This document shows positions 9,159-20,479 of a DNA stretch of 64,000 nt, one piece after another. Under the pieces are notes generated by a model. That model was not told where the DNA came from. It made no database searches and saw only the letters and a program-made list of their open reading frames with translations. Where the stretch lies: positions 310,001 to 374,000 of the forward strand of contig CP155565.1 in NCBI GenBank assembly GCA_039696685.1, written 5' to 3'. The DNA is from Vibrio sp. CDRSL-10 TSBA. GTDB lineage: Bacteria > Pseudomonadota > Gammaproteobacteria > Enterobacterales > Vibrionaceae. Position 1 is the stretch's first letter. The number at the start of each line of letters is the position of its first letter. Position numbers and translations under genes: made by a program.

Positions 9159-9797
9159 ATGATCGTTGAAAGTCAATTTGAACCACAAGACGCGATTCGC
9201 CGCGACATCGTACCGGCAGGAGATTACTACATGAAAGTGGTAAAAGCCGGTCAGACGGTACGCATTCTCGATCTGGAAGGTAATCAGGCCGCTGATACCC
9301 TGTTTTACAGCGCCGAAGATCCGGCCGAGCGTTACAGTGCCATCGATACCATTCGTGAGCAGGGTAATGTCTATCTGACCGCCGGAACGCGCATTTTGTC
9401 GAATTTCGGCAATGAAATGCTGACGATCGTCGCAGATACCTGCGGCCGTCACGATACGCTGGGCGGTGCCTGTGCCACTGAGAGTAACACCGTGCGCTAC
9501 GCGCTGGAGAAAAAGTGCATGCATGCGTGTCGCGACAGTTGGTTACTGGCGGTCGCTGAAAACGAAGAGTTCGGTATGAGCAAGCGCGACATTACCCATA
9601 ATATTAACTTCTTTATGAATGTGCCGATCACTGAGCAGGGCGGCCTGACGTTTGAAGACGGCATCAGCGCGCCGGGCAAATATGTGGAGCTGAAAGCGGC
9701 CATGGATGTGATTGTGCTGATTTCGAACTGCCCGCAACTCAATAACCCATGTAATGCCTATAACCCGACCCCGGTCGAAGTACTGGTGTGGGAATAA
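9159..9797 (+). CDS. cgdB: Carboxyguanidine deiminase subunit B (DUF1989)
   Basis: An intact 212-residue DUF1989 protein, formerly urea-carboxylase-associated protein 2, the partner of CgdA. Typical sequence includes [27 protein letters not shown] and, near the middle, [13 protein letters not shown] and [19 protein letters not shown] near the end carries conserved Cys. The start is preceded by AAGGAGG, 12 bp after cgdA. Together the pair would release the first ammonia from carboxylated guanidine. Confidence 0.88.
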   Translation: MIVESQFEPQDAIRRDIVPAGDYYMKVVKAGQTVRILDLEGNQAADTLFYSAEDPAERYSAIDTIREQGNVYLTAGTRILSNFGNEMLTIVADTCGRHDTLGGACATESNTVRYALEKKCMHACRDSWLLAVAENEEFGMSKRDITHNINFFMNVPITEQGGLTFEDGISAPGKYVELKAAMDVIVLISNCPQLNNPCNAYNPTPVEVLVWE

Positions 9798-9887
9798 ACT
9801 AAGCGCATCCTGCCAAGAGTCGGGGACGACCCCAGCTAAGACTCTGAATTTTTTCCGGGACGACCCGGACGAGAATTGGAATCGTCT

Positions 9888-12800
9888 ATGTTTAATAAGG
9901 TACTTATTGCCAACCGCGGTGCTATCGCGACACGAGTTATCCGCACTCTGAAAAAACTCGGCATCACCAGCGTGGCTGTCTACAGCGAAGCTGACGCACA
10001 AAGTCTGCATGTCACTCAAGCCGATGAAGCCTACTCACTGGGCCAAGGCGCAGCAACGGACACTTATCTAAATCAAAATAAAGTCATTGCGATTGCCAAA
10101 CAAGCAGGCGCTCAAGCCATTCATCCCGGCTACGGATTTTTAAGTGAAAACCCGGATTTCGTTGAACTGTGTGAACAGAAACGGTCTGGTTTTTCTCGGC
10201 CCGACACCAGAGCAAATGAATGTGTTTGGCCTTAAACACTCGGCACGTGACATTGCCCAAAAATCGGGTGTGCCTCTGCTGCCGGGCACAGGGCTGCTGC
10301 AGGATAAACAGCAGGCACTGCAGGAGGCCGAGCGCATCGGTTATCCGGTGATGCTGAAAAGTACTGCCGGCGGCGGCGGTATCGGCATGCAATGCTGCCA
10401 TGACGCACAAGCGTTGGCGGCGGCGTTTGATTCGGTCAAGCGTCTGAGTGAGAACAACTTCAGCAATGACGGCGTGTTTGTCGAAAAATTTATTGAGCGT
10501 GCCCGCCATATCGAAGTACAAATCTTCGGTGACGGTGAAGGTAACGTGGTTGCTTTAGGTGAACGGGATTGTTCGGCGCAGCGCCGCAATCAGAAAGTAA
10601 TTGAAGAAACTCCGGCACCTCACTTATCCGACGCAACGCGTCAGGCGCTGCAGGACACCGCGGTGCGCCTGGCGAAAGAGGTCAGTTACCGCAATGCCGG
10701 TACGGTTGAGTTTGTCCTTGACCAGTCTGATGAAGCCTTCTATTTCCTGGAAGTCAATACCCGTCTGCAAGTGGAACACGGAGTGACCGAGCAGGTGTTT
10801 GGCGTCGATCTGGTGGAGTGGATGATTCGCCTCGGCGCGCAGGATTTGCCAACTGAAGAGCTGCTGGCACCCAGAGTGCCACACGGCCATTCAATCCAGG
10901 TGCGCCTGTATGCCGAAGATGCCAACAAGAATTTTCAGCCTTGCGCTGGTTTGCTGAGCCATGTTGAATGGCCGCAAAGTGAGGGCGTACGCATTGAACA
11001 CTGGATTGAAGCCGGGGTGGAAGTGTCACCATTTTTTGATCCTATGCTGGCGAAAATCATCGTGACGGCAGAGTCGCGCCCGGCAGCGCTGGCGAAAATG
11101 AGCGCGGCGTTAGGCAAGGTTTCAGTGTACGGCATCGAACATAACCAGAGTTATCTGAGCCAGTTGATTGAATCACCTGTAGTGCAAAGTGGTGAAGTGC
11201 TGACCCGTTCCCTCAATGATTTTCACTATCAGCCAGCTTCCGTTGATGTTATCAGCGGCGGCACGCAAACCACGATTCAGGATTATCCGGGTCGTAACGG
11301 TTACTGGCATATTGGCGTTCCGCCATCCGGTCCGATGGACTCACTCAGTCTCCGTCTTGGTAACCGCCTGCTTGATAATGATGAGGCTTGTGCCGGCCTG
11401 GAAATGATCATTTCCGGCCCGACGCTGAAATTCAATCAGATGCAGGCTTTCGTACTGACCGGTGCACAGATTGATGCCAGCCTGGATGGTGAAGCGGTGG
11501 CCATGGGTTGTGTTACCTTTGTCAAGGCCGGTCAGACCTTGAAACTGGGCTACATCAAAGGCGAAGGCGCGCGCAGCTATCTGTTGCTGGCGGGTGGCGT
11601 GCAATGTCCGGATTATCTGGGCAGCAAATCGACCTTTACTCTGGGTCAGTTTGGCGGTCACGCCGGGCGCGCAATTGTTGCCGGTGATGTGTTACATCTA
11701 CTTGATTCTGCCACATCGGCACAACCACAAGCCGTTTCTGCAATCCTGCCGGCGATGCAGTCCGAATGGCAGGTGCGGGTGATTTACGGCCCGCACGGCG
11801 CGCCGGACTTTTTCACCGATGAAGATATTGATGCCTTTTTCTCTGCGACCTGGAAAGTGCATTTTAACTCCAGCCGCACCGGTGTGCGCCTGATTGGCCC
11901 GAAACCGAACTGGGCACGTCAGGATGGCGGCGAAGCGGGTCTGCATCCGTCCAATATTCATGATAACGCGTATGCGGTCGGCACGATCGACTTTACTGGT
12001 GATATGCCGGTGATTCTGGGACCGGATGGTCCGAGTCTCGGCGGTTTTGTCTGTCCGGCGACCATCATCAAAGCGGACCTTTGGAAAGCAGGCCAGTTCA
12101 AGGCGGGTGACAAAATTCGCTTTATCCCGGTGACCGTGGAACAAGCCGAACAGGCAGAGCGTGCGCAACTGAGTGGCATAGAGGCTTTGACGGTTGAAGA
12201 GATGGCACTGCCTGCGGCAAAGCTCGAATCACCGGTGATCAAAAGTCTTTCCAAAGCTGTATTCGGCGAGGACGTTGTCTATCGTCCGAGTGGTGAAGAC
12301 TTCCTGCTGGTGGAATATGGCCCGCAAGTGCTCGATATCCGCCTGCGTTTTCGCGTGCACGCACTGATGATGAAACTGGAGGAGATGGAGATCGACGGAG
12401 TGAATGAACTCACTCCGGGGATTCGTTTCGCTGCAGATCCATTACGATAACCTGATTCTGCCACGTGCTAAATTATTGCAATACCTTGAAAAAGTGGAAA
12501 CACAGCTGACCGATATTGATGAGCTGACCGTTCCTGCACGCGTGGTGCACATCCCGCTCTCCTGGGATGATGAAGCAACCCGTCTGGCGATTCGCAAATA
12601 TGATGAAGTGGTGCGTAAGAATGCACCCTGGTGCCCGGACAACATTGAATTTATCCGCCGCATCAATGGCCTCGACTCTGTCGATGAAGTAAAGCAGATT
12701 GTGTTTGACGCCAGCTACCTGGTGATGGGGCTGGGCGACGTTTACCTTGGCGCTCCGGTTGCCACACCGATGGATCCGCGTCATCGCCTGGTGACCACCA

Positions 12801-13501
12801 AGTACAATCCGGCCAGGACCTGGACGCCGGAAAACGCAGTCGGTATTGGCGGCGCGTATTTATGTGTCTATGGCATGGAAGGACCGGGCGGCTACCAGTT
12901 TGTCGGCCGTACCCTGCAGATGTGGAACCGTTATCGTCAGACCAAAGAGTTTTCACAGCCATGGTTACTGCGCTTTTTTGACCAGATTAAATTTTATGAA
13001 GTGAGTGCGAAAGAGCTGCTGGAGATTCGCCGTAAACATCCGCTGGGCCAATATCCGCTCAAGATAGAAGAAACCACTTTCTCACTGGCTGGCTATCAGG
13101 CGCTGATTGAAGAGCATCATGAAGAAATCGATGCCTGTAAACGTCGTCAGCAGACCGCATTTGAAGCCGAGCGTCAGCGCTGGGTTGAAAGCGGACAGGC
13201 CAACTTTGTGGTCGAAGAGGCAGAGGAAGAAGAACAGGCTCAATTGATTCTGGATGAAGGCCAGACTCTGGTTGAAAGCCATGTCGCCGGTAACATCTGG
13301 CAGTCGCTGGTAAAAACCGGTGATCAGGTCCGGGCCGGTCAGGTGATCATGATCCTCGAAGCGATGAAAATGGAGCTGGAAGTGGTGGCGTCTGAATCGG
13401 GCGTGATTGAACAATTATGTGCTGAGCAGGGGGCACAAGTCAGTGCCGGCCAGCCTTTAGTGATTATTAATACGCAAGCGGCTGAAGGAGTCCACGCATG
13501 A
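9888..13501 (+). CDS. Guanidine carboxylase (urea carboxylase family; two extra bases)
   Basis: A biotin-dependent carboxylase of about 1203 residues that uses ATP and bicarbonate. Domains in order: biotin carboxylase (about 1-450, starting [18 protein letters not shown]), an AHS2/KipA-like half (from about 460, [14 protein letters not shown]), an AHS1/KipI-like half (from about 800), and a C-terminal biotinyl domain with EAMKMELEV, whose Lys is biotinylated. Two single-base insertions break the frame: AAA 10179-10181 and TTT 12426-12428; removing one base at each restores the protein. The riboswitch and CgdAB argue for guanidine, not urea, as substrate. The stop overlaps the next start (ATGA). 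Residues that separate guanidine from urea enzymes were not assessed. Confidence 0.92.
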
Positions 13502-15259
13502 ATACTCCGATTACGATTGACCAACTTCTGAGCGCTTACCGCAGCGGTGAGCTGACAGTACGCGATTTTTTAACCCAGCAATGGCAACTGGCGCAACAAG
13601 ATACGCATAACAGCTGGATCTCATTGCTGTCGGAAGGGCAGCTGGCTACCTACATCAGTCATCTTGAAGGGCAAGACAGCCAGGCATTACCTTTGTATGG
13701 GGTTCCGTTTGCCGTTAAAGATAATATCGACCTAGCCGGTCTTGCGACCACAGCCGGTTGTGAAGCCTTTGCTTATCAACCGCAGCAGTCTGCATTTGTG
13801 GTCGACTTACTGATTAAAGCCGGAGCGGTACCGCTCGGTAAAACCAATCTGGATCAGTTTGCCACCGGTCTGGTGGGGGCGCGCAGCCCGTGGGGCGCAG
13901 GTAAAAACAGCTTTGACCCTGAGTATATCTCCGGCGGCTCCAGTGCGGGGAGTGCCACAACGGTGGCACTTAATCAGGTTTATTTCTCGCTGGGTACTGA
14001 TACGGCCGGATCCGGTCGTGTTCCGGCGGCATTTAACAACATCGTCGGTCTCAAGCCGACCAAAGGCCTGCTTAGTTGCAGCGGTGTTGTACCGGCCTGC
14101 CGCACGCTCGACTGTGTGACGTTCTTTGCTCGCAGTGCAGGAGATATACAGGTACTGCTTGATATCGCAGCCGTATACGATCCGCAGGATTGCTACGCAC
14201 GGCAGGATGAGCCTCAGGTATTGCCAACCCGGTATCAAGGGCTGAAAGTGGGTGTGCCACGTGACGACCAGCTGGCGTTTTTCGGTAACCAGGCCTATCA
14301 GCAACAGTTTCGCACAGGCCTTGCAACGCTTGCAATTATTGGGCGCGGAGCTGGTTGAATTTGATCTGCAGCCTTTCCTTGATGCAGCCAGGTTACTTTA
14401 TCAGGGCCCTTGGGTTGCAGAGCGTTATGCGGCAATCCGAGCGTTTTTTGAACAGGACCGCTCGCGTTGTCTGCCGGTGATCGAAACTATCATTGGCGGA
14501 GCGGTTAACTATTCTGCAGCCGACACCTTCGAGTACATGTATCAGTTACAGGCTTATAAAGTGCAATGCGATCGTTTGCTGGCTGAGGTCGATGTGGTCG
14601 TTACGCCGACCGCTGGCAGTACGTATACCATCGCTGAGGTAGATGCGAATCCGATTGAGCTCAACAGTCATCTTGGTTATTACACTAACTTTATGAATTT
14701 GCTCGATTATACTGCTTTGGCTATGCCGGCAGGTCTCACAGAGACCGGTATGCCGTTTGGCATTACCTTGTTTGCCCCGGCGTTTAGTGATCGCAGCCTG
14801 CTGCAACTGGCGGAGCTGTGGCAGAGTAACACCTGTTTGCCTTTGGGGGCTACCGGGCAGTTTTTACCACAGGACGAACGGGTTGATCTGCTGGTATGCG
14901 GAGCGCATATGCAGGGCTTACCACTCAACCATCAATTGACCAACGTTGGCGCTGTGCGTAAAAGCCAGGGCCAGACAGCGGCGAAGTACCGTATGTACGC
15001 GCTGGCCGGCGGGCCTCCGTACCGACCTGGTCTGGTGCGGGACGAAGAGAATGGTGAGTCGCTCAACATTGAAGTGTGGTCTTTCCCCAAGTATGCGTTA
15101 GGTGAGCTATTGACCCAGATTCCACATCCGCTCGGACTGGGAAAAGTGGAGCTTTCGGATGGCAGCTGGGTCACCGGGTTTATCTGCGAGGCGGTGGGTA
15201 TGGTCGGCGCCGATGACATTACGTCATTCGGTGGTTGGAGAGAGTATCTGGCCGAATAA
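13498..15259 (+). CDS. atzF: Allophanate hydrolase (one extra base)
   Basis: An amidase-signature enzyme of 586 residues that splits allophanate to ammonia and CO2, the last step of the pathway. The catalytic Ser-Ser-Lys set is visible: Lys in PFAVKDN, the cis-Ser in GGSSAGS and the nucleophile in TAGSGRVPA. The C-terminal allophanate hydrolase domain (about 470-586) ends with [10 protein letters not shown]. The frame breaks at TTT 14308-14310; dropping one T joins QQQF to [11 protein letters not shown]. It overlaps the carboxylase stop by 4 bp and is followed by a strong terminator, so it ends the operon. Confidence 0.92.
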
Positions 15260-15320
15260 CGGCTGCTGATCAGATTTTGCAGCCAGATTTTGAAAAAAAC
15301 TGTTAGTTAATTTTCACTAT

Positions 15321-15352
15321 GAAGCCCGCGTTTACGCGGGCTTCATTTTTTC
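15321..15352 (+). terminator. Rho-independent terminator of the guanidine operon
   Basis: GAAGCCCGCG (15321-15330) and CGCGGGCTTC (15335-15344) form a perfect 10-bp stem with a TTTA loop, followed by ATTTTTTT. Confidence 0.9.
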
Positions 15353-15457
15353 CATCCGCCTAAAAACTAAAACCGGACCAGCGGATAAGGGGACCTATTT
15401 GCTAGTGTAACCATCTTTGCACAGTGTAATCGAGATTCGGGATTTACAATGTAAACC

Positions 15458-16039
15458 TTAGTCTGGCTCTGGGCTGGAGGTGATCTCAGCCAGAGCTGAT
15501 AAGGCGGAAATTTCATAGTCGTAGTAATTTTGCATCGTTTGCAAAGAGCGACGCAGCACATCGAGCGAGCCTTTCAGTTCCTGGTTCGATTTCAGATAGA
15601 GCTCCGCGGAAAAGTAATTGCTCATCAGCCCTTCATTTTTGCATTTCTCTCCCAGTTGAAACCACTGGTCGGTCTGCATGACGATATATTTTGGCGTTTC
15701 ATCAAGTAAAAACAGCAAGTTGATGACATCTCTGCTTGCTTTCTGCGCGCTTTCTAACTGCATGGCGATTTTAGTACGAATGTCATGTCGATTGCTGTCC
15801 CAGAGAAATTGCAGCTCACTTTGGGTGAACTCCTGGTGGAGAAAAACCGCGTGTTGGAAGTTAGGTAGCCATAGGTTGTATTGGGAGGCGAGTAAATTGT
15901 AACGCTGGTCTAAAGTTTGTTGAGAACTGAGTGCTTTATTCCATTCTTGTTCGGTACACTGAACCGCATGACTTTGCTGCGGTAAAGTCATGTAAAAAAC
16001 GGCCGTTATAATCAATAAGCATGCTCGCTTTCCGGTCAT
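15458..16039 (-). CDS. Exported protein of unknown function
   Basis: A 193-residue protein with an N-terminal signal peptide ending near SHA (about residue 25). The mature part is mainly alpha-helical, with two Cys (VQCTEQ and EKCKNEG) that could form a disulfide in the periplasm. I do not recognise a family. It is divergent from the SH3-like protein gene, with a 97-bp shared promoter region. Confidence 0.75.
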   Translation of the reverse strand: MTGKRACLLIITAVFYMTLPQQSHAVQCTEQEWNKALSSQQTLDQRYNLLASQYNLWLPNFQHAVFLHQEFTQSELQFLWDSNRHDIRTKIAMQLESAQKASRDVINLLFLLDETPKYIVMQTDQWFQLGEKCKNEGLMSNYFSAELYLKSNQELKGSLDVLRRSLQTMQNYYDYEISALSALAEITSSPEPD

Positions 16040-16136
16040 GGCGTTAGGTCGTTAGTGAGTGTTAATTTAGTATAGATTAGGATAAATGAGCTCTGTACCA
16101 CATTTGTCCTGATTAAGATACGGAGCCTCTGCATCA

Positions 16137-16814
16137 ATGAAAAAGATACTGATGATTGTGATGTTGCTGTTGGGACTGGGTGGTGCCGGCGCTGGTTATT
16201 ACCTGTTCTACTATCAACCGATGCATGAGCAGGCAGAGGCGGCCAAAGCCGGACAGAAAGATACGCCAGCACCCGAGGAGGCTGAATCACAACCTGGTCA
16301 GCCTGATGTGCCTAAGCCGGAGGTGATGGATTACTACGTCGAATTGCCGAAATTAGGGATACGTGAAGCTCCGAGCGAAGACGCGTTTGTTGAACGCTGG
16401 ATGTATCGGGGCGATAAAGTGCATTTGTATGAGAAGAAAGATGGCTGGGGACGGGTAAGTCAGTACTTTGTTTACCAGGAAGGTGGCCCTGAGATTGCCG
16501 AATGGATCCCTTTGTCTGGTCTCAGTGAGCAGGCGCCGGTCATTACCGCAGATGAACGTAACAAAACCCTGTCTGCTTATATCGCTAAATCAGATGACTT
16601 GCTTGAGTTTGAAAGTATCTTTTTGCAAAAGACCGATCAATTGCTGAAAGAGGGCACTTGCGACCCGGATGATTTTGCCGAACTGGGTGGCTGGGTACGC
16701 TCGGTGAAGTTTCAGAATCGCGATGTGTATTTCATATACTGCGGTGGTTTAAGTCAGGCTGATAAGATTTATCTCAATGTACAGACCGGAGAGATCTTCT
16801 ATAACGCGCAATAG
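16137..16814 (+). CDS. Membrane-anchored SH3-like protein of unknown function
   Basis: A 225-residue protein with an N-terminal hydrophobic segment (about 4-26) that anchors it or acts as a signal, a Pro/Glu-rich linker (about 45-65), then an SH3b-like region (DYYVELPKLGIREAPS ... DKVHLYEKKDGWGRV), typical of bacterial cell-envelope proteins. Two Cys in the C-terminal part (GTCDPDD and FIYCGG) may pair. Precise function is unknown. No operon partner follows it. Confidence 0.75.
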   Translation: MKKILMIVMLLLGLGGAGAGYYLFYYQPMHEQAEAAKAGQKDTPAPEEAESQPGQPDVPKPEVMDYYVELPKLGIREAPSEDAFVERWMYRGDKVHLYEKKDGWGRVSQYFVYQEGGPEIAEWIPLSGLSEQAPVITADERNKTLSAYIAKSDDLLEFESIFLQKTDQLLKEGTCDPDDFAELGGWVRSVKFQNRDVYFIYCGGLSQADKIYLNVQTGEIFYNAQ

Positions 16815-18008
16815 ATTTATAGTGCCGAACAGCATTTATAGTACCAAATAGCATTGATAGCATTCAATCGACTAGTCCCAGGCAGCCGCTCAGTTGTCGA
16901 TCCCTTTGTGAGCAGCCTACGATCACCAGGCAGTTGTAATCTACAGTGACAGTTTAAGTGACGCTGTAACCTTGTTCCGCACTGAAATTTAATTCCCTCA
17001 TCCCTCTACGCCATGAAATACGCCTGGTTTGATGTTCTTTGCCCGATCTTAGGGTGGGGCAGACATCAATGTCTTCATCTTGGCCAGCTTGTGCGTTGAG
17101 GCTGGCCAGATTTCGAGGGGAACTGGCCGGATCGACGCATTGCACAAATTTACAGCAGATGAACAACCAAAACGTGCACCAATACCATGCGTGAACACCA
17201 TATTGACGAATGTGGGTAATTATCTGTGTTTGTTTGAATCGAGCTTAGGCTGTGGTTTGAATATGTTCTTTCTGTGCTTGTTATTCATAAATTCGCCTGA
17301 TACTTGCCTTACTTCAGGCAGGGAACTTCCATTTTATCATTAGCTTATACTAATTTAGTTGTTATTATACATTGAGATAGAGTGAGGTCTGACCAATAGA
17401 TTGGCGGGTAATTTAAATATCATTAATGCCTAAGATATTCTCTTTATATTTAAAACATAATTTAACTTATCATTTAATAATAACTGAAAGTTTTAATATC
17501 CAATATTTAATTAATTGCTAATGTTTAAATTAATTTCTTGTATGAATCACCAAGAAAGTGCGTAAATATTATCCCTTTCACCATAAAAGTGCAATGGTCC
17601 TGTCATAAATTGGTGCGCAAAAAATCTATAAATTAATGTTCCCGGTAACTTATTGATATTTATCCAGATTGATGTAACGTAAATTCATTGCATGAAATGC
17701 TTATCAATCAATAGCTTATGCAATGACTGTAAAGGTTGTTATCTGAGTAAATTGTTTAAATTCAATGTCTTATATTATTAATAACAAATAATTAACATTT
17801 CACCGTCTGTGAGATGTCAGTCAAAAATATTACAAAAGGAACTACTTTGATTTGAATTGTCACAAAGTAGGTTTAATTTAAATAAGGAGCACACGAAAAA
17901 TCCTTTGCAAAGGAATAAAAGATTAAATTATCGATAATGGTTTAGCTCTGGCTGAAATTATGGATGAAAAAGCTTAAAACCTGCTAACTCTTTTGAATGG
18001 AGTCATAA
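16815..18008. other. Long intergenic region before the PHB cluster, 1.2 kb
   Basis: I find no convincing gene here. The first half holds small inverted repeats: AGACAT/ATGTCT (17061-17074) and TGGCCAGC/GCTGGCCA (17081-17108, 12-nt loop). From about 17340 to 18000 the DNA is strongly AT-rich, probably the phaB promoter and a long leader. An 87-codon frame at 17080-17343 has no ribosome site and unlikely composition. A small RNA could be hidden here but nothing identifies one. Confidence 0.5.
17901..17914. promoter_or_regulatory. 14-bp perfect palindrome upstream of phaB
   Basis: TCCTTTGCAAAGGA reads the same on both strands and lies 95 bp before the phaB start, in the AT-rich leader. It may be an operator for a PHB regulator; the binding protein is unknown. 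Confidence 0.4.
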
Positions 18009-18749
18009 ATGAAAAAAGTCGCGTTGATCACTGGGTCTAAAGGTGGAATTGGTTCCGCTATCTCTTCTGCGCTGGTAGCTGACGGTTACCGTGTCGTAGC
18101 AACTTATTACACTGGCGCACATGAGTGTGCGATGGATTGGTTTAAGGAAAAACAATTCACCGAAGAGCAGGTTCGTCTGTTTGAGCTAGATGTGACTGAC
18201 ACCGAGCAGTGTGCAGAGCGTCTCGAAAAACTACTTGAAGAAGAAGGCACCGTGGATGTCATCGTCAACAACGCGGGAATCACCCGTGACGGCGTGTTCA
18301 AGAAGATGACGGCCTCAGCATGGAAAGATGTGATTGAAACCAACCTAAACAGTGTATTCAACGTTACTCAGCCACTGTTCGCCGCAATGTGCGAGAAAGG
18401 TGGTGGCCGCGTTATTAATATTTCATCGGTGAACGGTCTGAAAGGCCAGTTTGGTCAGACCAACTATTCTGCCGCTAAAGCCGGCATGATTGGTTTCTCT
18501 AAAGCGCTTGCCGCTGAAGGTGCACGTAGCGGAGTGACGGTAAACGTTATCGCACCAGGCTATACCCTGACGCCAATGGTTGAGCAGATGCGTCAGGAAG
18601 TGCTGGACTCAATTGTTCAACAAGTTCCGATGCAACGTCTGGCTAAGCCGGAAGAGATTGCTGCCGCAGTGAGCTTTTTAGCCAGCGATGCCGGTGCATA
18701 TATCACGGGCGAGACTCTGTCGGTCAACGGCGGCTTATACATGCAGTAA
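18009..18749 (+). CDS. phaB: Acetoacetyl-CoA reductase
   Basis: A 246-residue short-chain dehydrogenase that reduces acetoacetyl-CoA to (R)-3-hydroxybutyryl-CoA with NADPH. The nucleotide-binding motif is TGSKGGIGSA (residues 8-17), followed by NNAGITRDGVF, the catalytic Ser in NISSVNG and the YxxxK motif in NYSAAKAG. C-terminal VNGGLYMQ is typical. It is the first gene of phaB-phaA-phasin-phaC and lies 13 bp before phaA. Confidence 0.95.
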   Translation: MKKVALITGSKGGIGSAISSALVADGYRVVATYYTGAHECAMDWFKEKQFTEEQVRLFELDVTDTEQCAERLEKLLEEEGTVDVIVNNAGITRDGVFKKMTASAWKDVIETNLNSVFNVTQPLFAAMCEKGGGRVINISSVNGLKGQFGQTNYSAAKAGMIGFSKALAAEGARSGVTVNVIAPGYTLTPMVEQMRQEVLDSIVQQVPMQRLAKPEEIAAAVSFLASDAGAYITGETLSVNGGLYMQ

Positions 18750-18762
18750 GGGAGTATGCAGG

Positions 18763-19972
18763 ATGGAAAAAGTATTTATTGTTGCGGCTAAACGTAGCCC
18801 GATTGGCGCCTTTGGCGGCTCATTGAAAGACGTACCTGCCGGTAAGCTGGCGGCAGAAGTGGTGAAAGGTGCTTTGCTGGCAGGCAACGTGGACCCGGCT
18901 CAGGTGGACGAAGTGATTATGGGTAACGTAATCAGTGCAGGTCAGGGCATGGGCGTCGGTCGTCAGGCTGCATTATATGCGGGTATTCCCGAATCAGTAC
19001 CTGCGTATGGCGTTAACATGGTGTGTGGTAGCGGCATGAAAGCGGTGATGGATGCCGTGGCTCACATTCGTGCAGGTGACGCCTCAGTGGTTGTGGCGGC
19101 CGGCGTAGAAGTGATGTCGCAAATTCCTTTTGCCTCTCCGAGTTTCGCTGCGTGACGGCAACAAGATGGGCAACTTTGAAATGAAAGATTTGCTTATCGC
19201 CGACGGCCTGACCGATGTATTCAATCAATACCACATGGGTGTCACGGCCGAGAATATTGCGGCTCAGTTTGAGTTATCACGGGAAGATCAGGACAGTTTT
19301 GCTCTGAGCAGCCAACAGAAAGCGGTTGCCGCGATTGAAGCCGGCAAGTTCAACGACGAAATCGTACCGATTGAAGTGAAGCAGCGCCGCGAAACGGTGA
19401 CTTTCTCTGTGGATGAATACCCCAAATCGGGTACGACTCTGGAGCGTCTGCAGTCACTTCGTCCGGCCTTCAACAAGGAAGGTACGGTTACGGCAGGTAA
19501 CGCTTCCGGTATTAATGATGGTGCCAGTGCCATCATCGTTGCTTCTCAGTCCGCCGTTGAAGCTTATGGTTTAACGCCTCTGGCGGAAATTATCGGATAT
19601 GCCCAAACCGGTATTGACCCGAGTGTGATGGGTCTGGGACCGGTGAATGCGGTTACGCAAGCACTGGAAAAAGCGGAACTTGACATTGATCAGGTTGAAT
19701 TGTTTGAGCTCAACGAAGCGTTCGCTGCACAAGCACTGGGCGTTGTGCACGGATTATGTGCTGAACATAACGTGACGCCGGAATCGATTCTCGATAAGGC
19801 TAACGTGAATGGCGGCGCTATCGCTCTGGGGCATCCTCTGGGCGCCTCTGGCAACCGCATTATGGTTACGTTGATTCATGAACTTAAACGTCGTGGTCAG
19901 GATTACGGCGTGGCCTCACTGTGTGTCGGTGGTGGCATGGGAACTGCAGTGGTTATTAAAGCAGCTAAGTAA
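18763..19972 (+). CDS. phaA: Acetyl-CoA acetyltransferase (beta-ketothiolase; one extra base)
   Basis: Condenses two acetyl-CoA to acetoacetyl-CoA for PHB. Active-site Cys is in NMVCGSGMKA (about residue 88), the His in GGAIALGHPLGASG and the second Cys in SLCVGGGMG. The start MEKVFIV at 18763 follows GGAGTATGCAGG. The frame breaks at TTT 19143-19145; removing one T joins FASPS to SLRDGNKMGNFEMKD and gives 402 residues, the normal length. Confidence 0.93.
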
Positions 19973-20075
19973 CTCCTAAGATAACGACTTATCTTGGATA
20001 ACTCGGCGGTTTGAAAGGCAGTGCAAAAGTTTTAGAGCAAATTGAGAATTTATTTCATTCACTAGGAGATACAAT

Positions 20076-20423
20076 ATGTATACGGATTTTTTCAAAACTT
20101 TCACGGATCAAACTGAAAAAACATTAGAACCTTATGTGAAGTTCAACAAACTGGTTGCTAAAAACGTTGAAGTTCTGACTGAACTACAACTGAACTCAAT
20201 TCGCACTTACAGCGAGCTGGGTCTGGCGCAAATGAAAGCAGCCAGCGATGTTAAAGACGTGGCATCTATGACAGCGTTCAGCTCTCAACAACTGGGTGTT
20301 CTGACTAAGCTGTCTCAACAAATGATGGATGACAGCACCAAGCTGCAATCAGTTGCCAAAGAATTTAAAGAAGACATCGACAAACTTGCTTCAGAAAATC
20401 TTAAGTCAGTGACTCCTGCGTAA
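20076..20423 (+). CDS. phaP: Phasin
   Basis: A 115-residue, highly helical protein with no signal peptide, matching the phasin family (YTDFFKTFTDQTEKTLEPYVKFNKLVAKNVE, seen in parts). Phasins coat PHB granules and control their size and number. The ATG follows AGGAG. It sits between phaA (103-bp gap, room for its own promoter) and a hairpin before phaC. Confidence 0.85.
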   Translation: MYTDFFKTFTDQTEKTLEPYVKFNKLVAKNVEVLTELQLNSIRTYSELGLAQMKAASDVKDVASMTAFSSQQLGVLTKLSQQMMDDSTKLQSVAKEFKEDIDKLASENLKSVTPA

Positions 20424-20435
20424 CACTGTGCTTTG

Positions 20436-20459
20436 CGCCGCCTACGGGCGGCGTTTTTT
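20436..20459 (+). terminator. Hairpin terminator between phasin and phaC
   Basis: CGCCGCC (20436-20442) and GGCGGCG (20447-20453) pair perfectly with a TACG loop, followed by TTTTTT. It lies inside the cluster, 27 bp before phaC, so it probably lowers phaC transcript relative to phasin. Confidence 0.8.
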
Positions 20460-20479
20460 CTGTTTTAAGGAGTAAGTTT

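Noticed and set aside
9888..13501. Urea carboxylase as the functional name
   Set aside because: The ykkC riboswitch and the CgdA/CgdB pair point to guanidine; urea remains only a possible side substrate.
17080..17343. 87-codon frame as a gene
   Set aside because: No ribosome site, unlikely residue composition and it runs through inverted repeats and AT-rich promoter DNA.
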